Source: Saccharothrix tamanrassetensis
GTDB taxonomy: Bacteria > Actinomycetota > Actinomycetes > Mycobacteriales > Pseudonocardiaceae
Assembly: GCF_014203665.1 (NCBI RefSeq)
Contig: NZ_JACHJN010000004.1
Location: 186,001 to 250,000, forward strand
Direction of reading: 5' to 3'
Length of the DNA: 64,000 nt
Position 1 is the first letter of the stretch. Every line of letters starts with the position of its first letter. The translations under genes were made by a program, and so were the position numbers. Positions 19,019 to 28,563 of this stretch are shown here, piece by piece. Under the pieces are notes generated by a model. The model was not told the origin of the DNA. It made no database searches and saw nothing but the letters and a program-made list of their open reading frames with translations.

Positions 19019-19037
19019 GGTCCGCCCGCCGCGGACC
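19019..19037 (+). terminator. Short hairpin after ligB
   Basis: GGTCCGC at 19019-19025 pairs with GCGGACC at 19031-19037 around a 5-nt loop, 13 bp past the ligB stop. There is no T-tract, so it may be a weak or Rho-assisted end. Confidence 0.4.
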
Positions 19038-19172
19038 ACCCGACAGGGCAGGGTCACTCCTCGTGTCGGGTCATGACGGCCGGTCGTCACCTGGACGATC
19101 ACCCGACCCGGTGCCGGTTCGCCGCACGCTGTCGGATGTCCGCGGTCGAGGGCGGAACAGGACGACGACGGG

Positions 19173-20627
<1,455 letters not shown>

Positions 20628-20709
20628 GGGGTCCGCGCAGGACTGTCCCCCGGCTGGTCGACGCGCCGCGGGCCGAAGTCGGTTGCACCGGCTGAATACG
20701 CTGGACCGC

Positions 20710-21678
20710 GTGGACGAAGCCGTGGTGGTGTCGGACCTGGTGAAGGTCTACAAGAACGGTAAGAGGCCCGCCGTGGACGGTCTCGGGTTCACCGTGCGCC
20801 GGGGTGAGGTGTTCGGCCTGCTCGGCCCGAACGGGGCGGGCAAGACGACCACCGTGGGGGTGCTGACCACCAGGGTGCGGCCGACGTCGGGCCGAGCCCT
20901 GGTGGAGGGCGTCGACGTGGTGGCCGACTCGGAGAAGGCCCGGCGACTGCTGGCGGTCGTCCCGCAGCGCAACAACCTGGACCGGGCGCTGAACGTCCGG
21001 CAGAACCTGCTGTTCCACGCCGCCTACCACGGCATCGGCTGCGCCGAGCGCATCAGGCTGGCCGACGAGGTGCTGGTCCGGATGGGTTTGCAGGACCACA
21101 CCAAGGCCCTGGTCGACACCCTGTCCGGCGGCCAGGCGCAACGGCTGATGATCGCGCGCGCCCTGATGCACCGGCCCAAGGTGCTGTTCCTGGACGAGCC
21201 GTCGACCGGTCTCGACCCGCAGGCCAGGCTGTTCGTCCACGAACGGGTGGCGGCGCTGCACGCGGACGGCGTGACGGTGGTGCTGACCACCCATGACATG
21301 GACGAGGCGCACAAACTGTGCGACCGGGTCGGCATCGTCGACCACGGCAAGCTGCTGGCGCTCGACTCCCCCACCGCGCTGACCGACACGCTGCCCGGCA
21401 GCACGACGCTCAGCGTCACCGTCGGCCTCGACGGCACCGGGCCCGACCCGGTGGACCACGCGCTGTCCGCAGTGGACGGCGTGCAGCGGGTCGAGCGGAT
21501 CGCCGACGCGGACGGGGCGCACCTGTTCCGCCTCTACACCGACATCGCCCCCGCCGTGGCACTGCCGGACGTCGTGCGCACCCTGGAACGCCTGGACTGC
21601 GCGGTGACCGACCTGGCCATCGGCAAGCCGAGCCTGGAAGACGTGTTCATCCACCTGACCGGCCGGGAGCTGCGATGA
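20710..21678 (+). CDS. DrrA-like ABC transporter ATP-binding protein
   Basis: A 322-residue ATPase of the daunorubicin-resistance/ABC-2 export type. Motifs in order are Walker A LLGPNGAGKTTT (near residue 43), the Q-loop at VVPQRNNL, signature LSGGQAQRLMIARAL, Walker B VLFLDEPSTGLD and the H-loop TTHDMDEAH. A C-terminal extension of about 100 residues ends in LEDVFIHLTGREL, typical of DrrA subunits. It starts with GTG and ends overlapping the permease start in ATGA. Substrates of such pairs are lipids or drug-like molecules; none is indicated here. Confidence 0.93.
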   Translation: MDEAVVVSDLVKVYKNGKRPAVDGLGFTVRRGEVFGLLGPNGAGKTTTVGVLTTRVRPTSGRALVEGVDVVADSEKARRLLAVVPQRNNLDRALNVRQNLLFHAAYHGIGCAERIRLADEVLVRMGLQDHTKALVDTLSGGQAQRLMIARALMHRPKVLFLDEPSTGLDPQARLFVHERVAALHADGVTVVLTTHDMDEAHKLCDRVGIVDHGKLLALDSPTALTDTLPGSTTLSVTVGLDGTGPDPVDHALSAVDGVQRVERIADADGAHLFRLYTDIAPAVALPDVVRTLERLDCAVTDLAIGKPSLEDVFIHLTGRELR

Positions 21679-22442
21679 CCGCGCTGCGCACGTTCAACGC
21701 CATCATCTGGCGCGACATCTTCGTCACCGGCCGGGAACTGCCCAGCTTCCTCGCGCAGGTGATCATCCAGCCGTTCTTCATCCTGTTCATCTTCGCCAAG
21801 GTGCTCGGCGACATCGGTTTCGTGCAGGGTGACTTCGCGGCCGTGCTGCTGCCCGGCATCGTCGCGATGAACGGCTTCCTCGGCGCGCTCCAGAACACCA
21901 CCCTGCCCCTGGTGCTGGACTTCTCCTGGACCCGCGAGATCGAGGACCGGCTGCTGGCGCCCATCCCGATCCCGCTGGTGGCGGTGGAGAAGATGGTGTT
22001 CGGCGCGCTGCGCGGTCTGCTCGCGGCGGTCCTGATGATCCCGATCGGCTTCCTCATGCTGGACGTCACGTGGCCGGTGTCGGGCCTGCCGGTGGCGCTG
22101 CTGGTGATCGTCCTGGGCTCGCTGGCGGGCGCGGCGGTGGGCATGGTGATCGGTACCGCGGTGTCGTCCCGGCACATCACCGTGATGTTCGCGGTCATCC
22201 TGACGCCACTGCTGTTCACCGGCTCCGCGCAGTTCCCGTGGACCGAACTGGACAACCTGCGGTGGTTCCAGGTGGTGTGCGCGCTCAACCCGCTGACCTA
22301 CGTCAGCGAGGGCACGCGGGCGGTGCTGGCGCCGCACGTCCCGCACATGCCGCTGTGGGTGTGCTTCGTGGTGCTGGTCGGCTCGATCATCGGCTTCGGC
22401 GCGCTCGGGATGCGCGGCTTCATGCGGCGCGCTCTCGACTAG
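21675..22442 (+). CDS. ABC-2 type permease (DrrB-like)
   Basis: A 255-residue membrane protein with six predicted helices and the ABC-2 membrane fold. Its early segment is TFNAIIWRDIFVTGREL and the typical late segment is CALNPLTYVSEGTRAVL. It starts inside the stop codon of the ATPase gene (ATGA), so the two subunits are made together. A perfect 13-bp hairpin follows. Confidence 0.92.
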   Translation: MTALRTFNAIIWRDIFVTGRELPSFLAQVIIQPFFILFIFAKVLGDIGFVQGDFAAVLLPGIVAMNGFLGALQNTTLPLVLDFSWTREIEDRLLAPIPIPLVAVEKMVFGALRGLLAAVLMIPIGFLMLDVTWPVSGLPVALLVIVLGSLAGAAVGMVIGTAVSSRHITVMFAVILTPLLFTGSAQFPWTELDNLRWFQVVCALNPLTYVSEGTRAVLAPHVPHMPLWVCFVVLVGSIIGFGALGMRGFMRRALD

Positions 22443-22476
22443 CGGCTCGCGCCGCACAGCGGTGGACAACGGGGAA

Positions 22477-22506
22477 GGGGGAGCTTTCCGACCGGAAAGC
22501 TCCCCC
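22477..22506. terminator. Bidirectional terminator between the ABC permease and phoH2
   Basis: A perfect 13-bp stem (22477-22489 with 22494-22506) closes a GACC loop in the 77-bp gap between convergent genes. It is flanked by TCCCTT on the plus side and TTCCCC on the minus side. Confidence 0.8.
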
Positions 22507-22519
22507 TCCCTTCATCGCG

Positions 22520-23896
22520 TCAGGAGGCGTAGTCCTCCAGCATCTCGGTCACCAGCGCGGCGATCGGCGAGCGCTCCGAACGGGTCAGCGTCACGTGCGC
22601 GAACAGCGGGTGACCCTTCAGCTTCTCGATCACCGCCGCCACGCCGTCGTGCCGGCCGACCCGCAGGTTGTCCCGCTGCGCCACGTCGTGGGTGAGCACC
22701 ACCCGCGAGTTCGCGCCCAGCCGGGACAGCACGGTGAGCAGCACGTTGCGCTCCAGCGACTGCGCCTCGTCCACGATCACGAACGAGTCGTGCAGCGACC
22801 GGCCCCGGATGTGGGTCAGCGGCAGCACCTCCAGCATGCCGCGGTCCATCACCTCTTCCACCACGTCCTGGCTGACCAGCGCGCCGAGGGTGTCGAACAC
22901 CGCCTGCGCCCACGGCTGCATCTTCTCGCTCTCGGAACCGGGCAGGTAGCCCAGCTCCTGCCCGCCCACCGCGTAGAGCGGGCGGAACACCACGACCTTG
23001 CGGTGCTGGCGGCGCTCCATGACCGCCTCCAGGCCCGCGCACAGCGCGAGCGCCGACTTGCCGGTGCCGGCCCGTCCGCCCAGCGAGACGATGCCGACCT
23101 CGGTGTCCAGCAGCAGGTCCAGCGCCACCCGCTGCTCGGCGGACCGGCCGTGCACCCCGAACGCCTCGCGGTCGCCGCGGACCAGCCTGATCCGCTTGTC
23201 CGGGGTGACCCGGCCCAGCGCGCTCGACGTGCCCGCCAGCAGGCGCAGCCCGCCGTGGCAGGGCAGCTCCGCGACGCGCTCCAGGCCGAACTCGACCGGC
23301 TCGACCACGCCGTCCCGGTAGAGCGCGTCCACCACGGACTGGTCGACGTCCACGTCGGACATCCCGGTGTACCCGGACAGCGTCACGTCGTGGGCGCGGT
23401 ACTCCTCGGCGGGCAGACCCACCGCGCCGGCCTTGACCCGCAGCGGCATGTCCTTGGTGACCAGGGTGACGACGTCGCCGTCGGCCGCGAGGTTGAGCGC
23501 GCAGGCCAGTATCCGGGCGTCGTTGGAGTCCGTGCGGAAACCCGCGGGCAGCACCTCCGGGTCGGAGTGGTTGAGCTCGACGCGCAGGGTGCCGCCGTCG
23601 TCGCCGATCGGCACCGGGTGGTCCAGGCGTCCGTGCTGGAGCCTGAGGTCGTCGAGCAGACGCAGCGCCTCCCGCGCGAACCAGCCCAGCTCGGGGTGGT
23701 GCCGCTTGCCCTCCAGCTCGCTGATCACCACGAGCGGCAGCACGACCTCGTGCTCGGCGAACCGCGTCATGGCCAGGGGGTCGGAGAGCAGCACGGACGT
23801 GTCCACCACGTACGTATGGGCGGTCGGCGCGCCACGGCGCCGGGAAGTGCTGCGCGATGAGCCTGAGGAACGGCTCGCGGGTCGTCGTGCGTTCAC
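22520..23896 (-). CDS. phoH2: PhoH2-type PIN domain-ATPase
   Basis: A 458-residue fusion of an N-terminal PIN ribonuclease domain (about residues 25-155, starting at [11 protein letters not shown]) with a C-terminal PhoH helicase-like ATPase. The ATPase shows Walker [13 protein letters not shown] and Walker [10 protein letters not shown]. In mycobacteria PhoH2 is an RNA helicase/RNase. The GTG at 23896 is preceded by GAGGGAG at a 5-bp spacing; the first 25 residues are a basic, Ser/Arg-rich leader. The stretch upstream is 397 bp without a gene, so a long 5' leader is possible. It is convergent with the ABC permease gene. Confidence 0.94.
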   Translation of the reverse strand: MNARRPASRSSGSSRSTSRRRGAPTAHTYVVDTSVLLSDPLAMTRFAEHEVVLPLVVISELEGKRHHPELGWFAREALRLLDDLRLQHGRLDHPVPIGDDGGTLRVELNHSDPEVLPAGFRTDSNDARILACALNLAADGDVVTLVTKDMPLRVKAGAVGLPAEEYRAHDVTLSGYTGMSDVDVDQSVVDALYRDGVVEPVEFGLERVAELPCHGGLRLLAGTSSALGRVTPDKRIRLVRGDREAFGVHGRSAEQRVALDLLLDTEVGIVSLGGRAGTGKSALALCAGLEAVMERRQHRKVVVFRPLYAVGGQELGYLPGSESEKMQPWAQAVFDTLGALVSQDVVEEVMDRGMLEVLPLTHIRGRSLHDSFVIVDEAQSLERNVLLTVLSRLGANSRVVLTHDVAQRDNLRVGRHDGVAAVIEKLKGHPLFAHVTLTRSERSPIAALVTEMLEDYAS

Positions 23897-24293
23897 GGCA
23901 ACTCCCTCACGAACGCGGCACCCGCGTCCGCTCCTCGCTGGGCCAGGCACTGCCCTGATCGACCGGCGCGTGTCAGACGCGTCGGCCACGAGGGCCGGGT
24001 GCCGGCCCCCTCGCGCTCATCGTCGCCGGCGGAACCGGCAGTTCGACAACAGCCACGATCAGGGCCTCCCTGCGCGGTCCGCAGTGGACGCGGTCCGCCA
24101 AGTCGGAAGTTACCTCCGCCGGCACCCGGTTTGCAGGCAGCCACACAGGTGATTCGCCAATTCGTCACGTAACCGCAAAACGGCGGAAAGGCCTCCGGAG
24201 CGGCTCCGGAGTACGGCAACCGGCCGTCACGTCCCCACCACACGGCGTGGTCCGCGCAGCTCAGCTGCAGTACACCGGCCTGGGTGAGCGCTG
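23897..24293. other. 397-bp gene-free region upstream of phoH2
   Basis: No convincing gene, tRNA or known riboswitch core was found on either strand. The plus strand contains two copies of CGCGGTCCGC (24073-24082 and 24089-24098, 16 bp apart), a dyad around CTCCGGAGCGGCTCCGGAG near 24195-24213, and a less GC-rich patch at 24150-24190. These probably serve as the phoH2 promoter and leader. Confidence 0.5.
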
Positions 24294-25532
24294 CTAGGCA
24301 CCGTTGTGCGGCAGCCAGGCCACCCCGTCGCGCAGGTCGTCCGCCAAGGCGCGGGGCACCATCGGTTCATCCAAAAGTCTCAGGTAACGCTCAGCCGGTG
24401 TCTCAGAAGGTGGACGCAGTTCCAACCAGGACCCGACCAGGCGCGCGCCCTCCACGTAGGTGGTCGTGTAGGCCCGCCACAGGGGGTCGGCCAGGAACCG
24501 CAGCATCTGCCGCGCGCGCCGTTCGGGCACCAGCAGCCAGCGCCGCAGGAACGCCACCACGTCGTCCGGCGAGGCCCGCCGGTCGTGCAGCATCAGCGCC
24601 GCGTCCTGCCGCACGGCGATCAGCCCGGCGGTCGCCGCTTCGACCCGTTCGGCCTGGTCACCCTCCAGGCGCAGGCCCACGTCGCGCAGGACCAGCTCGG
24701 TCCACCGGCCCCAGCCCGGCCCGACCGCCGCGTGCAGGCCCAGCTCCGCCATGCCCTCGGCCATCAGGCACTGCGGGGTGTTGATGACGAAGATCGACTG
24801 CTCGGCGTGCCCGCGCTTGCCGACCAGGCCGACCTCCTTGCGGCAGTGCTCGGTGTGGTGGCCGGGGTAGGACTCGTGCGCGACCAGGTGCGGCAGGTTG
24901 GACATGCGGTGGCCGAGGTCGGCGTTGACGGCCACCCTGGACCGGAAGTCGCCCAGGTAGTAGTTGAACCCGCTCCACGGCTTGTCCGTGACGATCTCGT
25001 ACTCCACGACCTCGTGCTCCGGCAGCGCGAAGTGCCGCCGGACCAGGTCGCGCAGGGCGCTGGACAGGGCGTGCACGGCGGCGTCGAGCTTGCGCGGGGG
25101 CACCGCGTCGTCCGCGCGGTGGTCGGCCAGCCGCTCGGCCAGCGACCCGCCGCCGGGCAGCACCTCGTCCAGCCGGGCGTGCGCGAGGCGGTAGGCGTCC
25201 GGGCTGCCCGGCCGGACGTCGACCTGGAAGTACGCCCGCACCTCGTCCACGAAGGCGACGCGCACCCCGGCGAGCTTGCGGGCGGTGCACTCCAGGGCCG
25301 TCAGCTGGGCGTCCAGGAAGCGCTTGCGGGCGGGCTCCAGGTCGCTGCCGACCAGCTCGCGGCGCAGCAGGGACGCGCGCTGGGCCAGCGTGGCGGGGTG
25401 CGGCCGGGGCTCGTCGTCCACCGCGCGGCGCAGCGCCCGGTCGCCGGTGTACGAGTCGACCAGGCCGGGGCTGAGCCGGTCCAGGCGCAGCCCGAGCGCC
25501 AGGTACTCGCGCACCAGCTCAGCGGCGTCCAT
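24294..25532 (-). CDS. DUF885 family protein (putative metallopeptidase-like), short form
   Basis: A 412-residue soluble protein with the DUF885 core motif HESYPGHHTEH near residue 215. The motif resembles zinc-peptidase helices, and a downstream MAEGMAELGL segment could give the third ligand. There is no signal peptide. A longer DUF885 member is encoded at 62189; the two differ strongly outside the motif. DUF885 proteins are often annotated as putative peptidases or carboxylic-acid-related hydrolases, but no substrate is known for this branch. It is divergent from the small secreted-protein cluster. Confidence 0.82.
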   Translation of the reverse strand: MDAAELVREYLALGLRLDRLSPGLVDSYTGDRALRRAVDDEPRPHPATLAQRASLLRRELVGSDLEPARKRFLDAQLTALECTARKLAGVRVAFVDEVRAYFQVDVRPGSPDAYRLAHARLDEVLPGGGSLAERLADHRADDAVPPRKLDAAVHALSSALRDLVRRHFALPEHEVVEYEIVTDKPWSGFNYYLGDFRSRVAVNADLGHRMSNLPHLVAHESYPGHHTEHCRKEVGLVGKRGHAEQSIFVINTPQCLMAEGMAELGLHAAVGPGWGRWTELVLRDVGLRLEGDQAERVEAATAGLIAVRQDAALMLHDRRASPDDVVAFLRRWLLVPERRARQMLRFLADPLWRAYTTTYVEGARLVGSWLELRPPSETPAERYLRLLDEPMVPRALADDLRDGVAWLPHNGA

Positions 25533-25605
25533 AGGGCGGGAAGCCTACGACAACCAGGGCGCACACCAAAGCCGCTCGCGAAACCCGAAAGGCGCAGATT
25601 TCCAC

Positions 25606-25642
25606 CGATAGAGGGAAAATAGGGCCGAGATTCCCACTATCG
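25606..25642. promoter_or_regulatory. Inverted repeat in the AT-richer promoter region of the small secreted-protein cluster
   Basis: CGATAG-A-GGGA (25606-25616) mirrors TCCC-A-CTATCG (25632-25642). The region 25600-25690 is clearly less GC-rich than its surroundings and lies between divergent starts at 25532 and 25761. It is a candidate operator or sigma-factor-specific promoter for developmental control. Confidence 0.4.
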
Positions 25643-25760
25643 TATGATTCCGCTTAATATCCCACGCATCTTCTGAGTATCGTGCACCACGCGGAAGCCG
25701 CAAGATCATGGTCTGGCGAGCTACCGCACGTCGACGATATACATCCAAGGAGACATTCAC

Positions 25761-26009
25761 GTGTACAAGAAGGTGGCCGCGGCGACCGCTATCGCCGCTA
25801 GCCTGATGATGCTCGGCTCCCCCGCGTTCGCCGACACCGAGCTGGACCTGACCGAACAGCTCGGTCTGGTGAACACCGACGAGACCGAGATCGTGAGCGA
25901 CATCAACGCTTGCCACATCGACGTGAACGTCATCGCGGTGCCGGTCCTGTCGAACAACGACCAGGGCTCCTGCTCGAACCCGGACCTCGAGGTCGAGGTC
26001 GACGACTGA
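25761..26009 (+). CDS. Small secreted rodlin-like protein A1
   Basis: An 82-residue exported protein. The signal peptide MYKKVAAATAIAASLMMLGS is cut after AFA near residue 24. The mature part is about 58 residues, acidic, with two cysteines 20 positions apart (ACHIDVNVIAVPVLSNN, then GSCSNPDLE). The segment resembles the C-terminal part of Streptomyces rodlins (DVNVLS..Q..CTEN-like), but this is a distant match by eye. GTG with AAGGAG 8 bp upstream. It is the first of four MxKK-type secreted proteins in tandem. Surface or aerial-hypha coat function is inference. Confidence 0.7.
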   Translation: MYKKVAAATAIAASLMMLGSPAFADTELDLTEQLGLVNTDETEIVSDINACHIDVNVIAVPVLSNNDQGSCSNPDLEVEVDD

Positions 26010-26047
26010 CATAGGCGGTTCCGGTCAATCCGGGGCAGCAACGCCGG

Positions 26048-26093
26048 GCCGGAGGGGTGGGATCGGGCGAGCGCCACGCGCCGCCCCTCCGGC
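26048..26093 (+). terminator. Hairpin after the first small secreted-protein gene
   Basis: A 13-bp stem (26048-26060 with 26081-26093, one G-U pair) closes a 20-nt loop, 39 bp past the stop. The long loop and the absence of a T-tract make it a moderate candidate. Confidence 0.5.
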
Positions 26094-26171
26094 TCGCGCA
26101 GTTCGACGCACCGCAGTTCGGAACCCACGACGGCGGAATGTCGTCGGAACGAAACACAAGGGAGTAGTTGC

Positions 26172-26519
26172 ATGCTGAAGAAGGCCGGCACTTTCACTGC
26201 CATCACCGCCGGAATGCTGCTCATGGCCTCCCCCGCCTACGCGGGCGAGCCGGGTGGTTCCGACGACGTCGACTACTTGGTCTCCTCGGCCCGGGACATC
26301 GACTCGACCCACCAGATGGGCTTGGTCAACCTGGAGGACTCCGAGGTCCTCAGCGACCTCAACGTCTGCCACCTGGACGTCAACGTCATCGCCGTCCCGA
26401 TCCTGTCGAACAACGACCAGGGCCACTGCTCGAACCCCGACGTCGAGGTCGACGAGGACCACGACCACGAGGACCACCACCACCACTGGGGCCACGGCTC
26501 GGACCACCACGACGACTGA
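26172..26519 (+). CDS. Small secreted rodlin-like protein A2 with His/Asp-rich tail
   Basis: A 115-residue exported paralogue of the preceding protein. The signal peptide ends at AYA near residue 23. The core MGLVNLEDSEVLSDLNVCH and PILSNNDQGHCSNPDVEV repeats the A1 pattern with the same two cysteines. Its last 25 residues are almost only His, Asp and Glu (for example DHDHEDHHHHWGHGSDHHDD). That tail is absent from A1 and would bind metal ions such as zinc, copper or nickel. ATG with AGGGAG at 26159. Function is unknown; metal storage, uptake or metal-driven assembly at the surface are possible. Confidence 0.7.
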   Translation: MLKKAGTFTAITAGMLLMASPAYAGEPGGSDDVDYLVSSARDIDSTHQMGLVNLEDSEVLSDLNVCHLDVNVIAVPILSNNDQGHCSNPDVEVDEDHDHEDHHHHWGHGSDHHDD

Positions 26520-26756
26520 GTTCGCCCCACCGCCAGTCGGCAGAGGCACTACCACAGTCAGCAGTCCGTGACCCAATCACCGATCGGCTAATACCGGAAC
26601 AGGCGATAGATCACGGACAACGTGTCACACGATGGTGTTACCGAGCCCCGATGCCACGTACTTGCTCGGTAAATTTTCCACCAGAGGGCCCCAGCGTCCG
26701 GAGATCCCCGAAGACTCCGGAGAGTACGGGGAAATCCCGACACGAAGGAGATTGAA

Positions 26757-27026
26757 GTGCTGAAGAAGGCAGGCGCAATCGTCGGCATCGCGGCGGGCCT
26801 CATGATGCTCGGTTCCCCCGCGTTCGCGGCCGGTGACGGAGCACACTGGACCAACGGTCCGATCGTGAGCGCGCTCAATGGGAACAACGTGAACGCGGTC
26901 GTGGGCGTGTGCGGCAACAACGTCGGCGTCCTCGGCGCCGCGGTGCCGATCAACTCGCCGGTGTTCATCGACAACTGCGCCGCGGGCGGCATTGTCGACG
27001 GCGACGACGTCAACGTCAACGGCTGA
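26757..27026 (+). CDS. Small secreted chaplin-like protein B1
   Basis: An 89-residue exported protein. The signal peptide (MLKKAGAIVGIAAGLMMLGS) is cut after AFA near residue 24. The mature 65 residues are rich in Asn, Gly and Val with alternating hydrophobics (NGNNVNAVVG, CGNNVGVLGAAVPINSPVF) and two cysteines about 22 apart. This composition recalls chaplin and amyloid-forming repeats, though the exact chaplin consensus is not met. GTG with GAAGGAG 6 bp upstream. Its last 183 nt are nearly duplicated in the next gene. A perfect 12-bp terminator hairpin follows. Confidence 0.7.
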   Translation: MLKKAGAIVGIAAGLMMLGSPAFAAGDGAHWTNGPIVSALNGNNVNAVVGVCGNNVGVLGAAVPINSPVFIDNCAAGGIVDGDDVNVNG

Positions 27027-27076
27027 TTACCAACCACGGTCGACAGCACGATTCGTTGACAGGCTGAACTCGACAG

Positions 27077-27108
27077 GGGCGTCACCGGTGACAACTCCGG
27101 TGACGCCC
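27077..27108 (+). terminator. Terminator after small secreted gene B1
   Basis: A perfect 12-bp stem (27077-27088 with 27097-27108) closes an 8-nt loop, followed by TT. Each gene of the cluster therefore probably has its own transcript. Confidence 0.7.
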
Positions 27109-27234
27109 TTGCCGTGTGCCGGCAGCAAGTCCAGCGCAACACCCGCGCATTCACCCGCTCGGGTCGAAATGCGCGTCACTGAACCGGGTCTCGGAGATTT
27201 CCGCCGGTCAGACCACTACCGAAGGAGAGCTGAC

Positions 27235-27543
27235 GTGCTGAAGAAGGCAGGTGCTGTCGCCGCCATCGCGGCCGGCTTCATGATGCTCGGCTCGCCCGCG
27301 TTCGCCGTCACCGGCGAGCCCGGCGATGCCGGCCACGCCAACGACGGCCACGACGGTCCGCACTGGACCAACGGTCCGATCGTGAGCGCGCTGAACGGCA
27401 ACAACGTGAACGCGGTCGTCGGCGCGTGCGGCAACAACGTCGGCGTCCTCGGCGCCGCGGTGCCGATCAACTCGCCGGTGTTCATCGACAACTGCGCCGC
27501 GGGCGGGATCGTTGACGGCGACGACGTCAACGTCAACGGCTGA
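27235..27543 (+). CDS. Small secreted chaplin-like protein B2
   Basis: A 102-residue paralogue of B1. The signal peptide is followed by a 15-residue insert (GEPGDAGHANDGHDGP) and then a 60-residue core identical to B1 except for one Val/Ala change. It has the same two cysteines. GTG start with GAAGGAG 7 bp upstream, as for B1. Nucleotide identity over the last 183 nt is roughly 95 percent by eye, so the duplication is recent or maintained by gene conversion. A strong hairpin follows. Confidence 0.72.
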   Translation: MLKKAGAVAAIAAGFMMLGSPAFAVTGEPGDAGHANDGHDGPHWTNGPIVSALNGNNVNAVVGACGNNVGVLGAAVPINSPVFIDNCAAGGIVDGDDVNVNG

Positions 27544-27555
27544 TCCCCGGCCGGC

Positions 27556-27586
27556 GGGAGGGGCGTCTCAGCGGGACGCCCCTCCC
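27556..27586 (+). terminator. Terminator after small secreted gene B2
   Basis: A perfect 12-bp stem (27556-27567 with 27575-27586) with a 7-nt loop, 13 bp past the stop. It could also serve the convergent cis-prenyl transferase gene that ends at 27702. Confidence 0.7.
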
Positions 27587-27701
27587 AACACGTCCGGGGC
27601 TCGCGTCCGGGTGCGGGCGTTCTCGCCACCGCGGCCCCGTCGCCGGCCCTGCGGGAACGCCTGCGGGACCGAAGCGGCCCTGCACGTGGTCTCCGGACCT
27701 C

Positions 27702-28481
27702 TCAGGACCCGAAGCGCCGGTGCCGGATCGCGTAGTCGCGCAGGGCGCGCAGGAAGTCCGTGCGGCGGAACTCCGGCCAGTAGGCCTCGCAGAACCAGAA
27801 CTCGGAGTGCGCCGACTGCCACAGCATGAACCCGGACAGCCGCTGCTCGCCGGACGTGCGGATGAGCAGGTCGGGATCGGGCTGGCCGGACGTGTAGAGG
27901 TGCTCGGCGATGTGGTCGACGTCCAACACCTCGGCGAGCTCTTCGATCGTGCCGCCGGACTCGGCGTGCTTCTGCAACAGCTTGCGCACCGCGTCGGCGA
28001 TCTCCTGCCGGCCGCCATAGCCGACCGCGACGTTGACCTCCAGCCCGGTGCGGCCCCTGGTGCGCAGCGACGCGGCGGACAGCCGGGCGGCGGTCTCGGT
28101 CGGCAGCATGTCCATCGCGCCGACGTGCCGGATCCGCCACGGGTTACCCGGTTCGGCGATCTCGTCCACGATGTCCGCGATGATGTCCAGCAGCGGCACC
28201 AGCTCCTCCGGGGGCCGGTTCAGGTTGTCCGTGGAGAGCATCCACAGCGTGACGACCTCCACCTCGGCCTCGCGGCACCAGGTGAGCAGCTCCAGGATCT
28301 TCCGCGCGCCGGCCCGGTGACCGTGCGCAACGTCGGTGAAACCGGCCTCCTTCGCCCACCGCCGGTTGCCGTCCAGCACCACGCCGACGTGCCGCGGCCG
28401 TTGCTTGCCGTCGAGCCATCGGTTGAGGCGGAACTCGTAACCCTTGAGGAGGACGCTCTTGACCCGTTCGCGAAGACCCAC
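27702..28481 (-). CDS. cis-Prenyl transferase (Z-FPP synthase/UppS family)
   Basis: This 259-residue isoprenyl transferase condenses IPP with an allylic diphosphate in cis. Family motifs are HVGVVLDGNRRWAKEAGF (with the catalytic Asp), GHRAGARKILELL, LWMLSTDNLNRP, VNVAVGYGGRQEIADA and DPDLLIRTSGEQRLSGF. Position next to hlyIII matches Rv1086 in mycobacteria, a short-chain Z-farnesyl diphosphate synthase. Chain length cannot be decided from sequence alone, so undecaprenyl synthesis remains an alternative. GTG start at 28481; divergent from hlyIII with 82 bp between starts. Confidence 0.92.
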   Translation of the reverse strand: MGLRERVKSVLLKGYEFRLNRWLDGKQRPRHVGVVLDGNRRWAKEAGFTDVAHGHRAGARKILELLTWCREAEVEVVTLWMLSTDNLNRPPEELVPLLDIIADIVDEIAEPGNPWRIRHVGAMDMLPTETAARLSAASLRTRGRTGLEVNVAVGYGGRQEIADAVRKLLQKHAESGGTIEELAEVLDVDHIAEHLYTSGQPDPDLLIRTSGEQRLSGFMLWQSAHSEFWFCEAYWPEFRRTDFLRALRDYAIRHRRFGS

Positions 28482-28563
28482 GCTGGAAGAGCGTACGCCG
28501 GGTGGGCGCGGTCACGCCGTCGTGTGCTGACCGGCTTCCCTACGCTCCCGTAACCTCCAAGAG

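Noticed and set aside
20710-22442. Antibiotic biosynthesis cluster self-resistance genes
   Set aside because: The DrrAB-like pair stands alone with no polyketide, peptide-synthetase or tailoring genes around it.
23897-24293. Possible c-di-AMP (ydaO) or other riboswitch in the phoH2 leader
   Set aside because: I could not find the conserved ydaO core or any other riboswitch signature on either strand; only short repeats and dyads are present.
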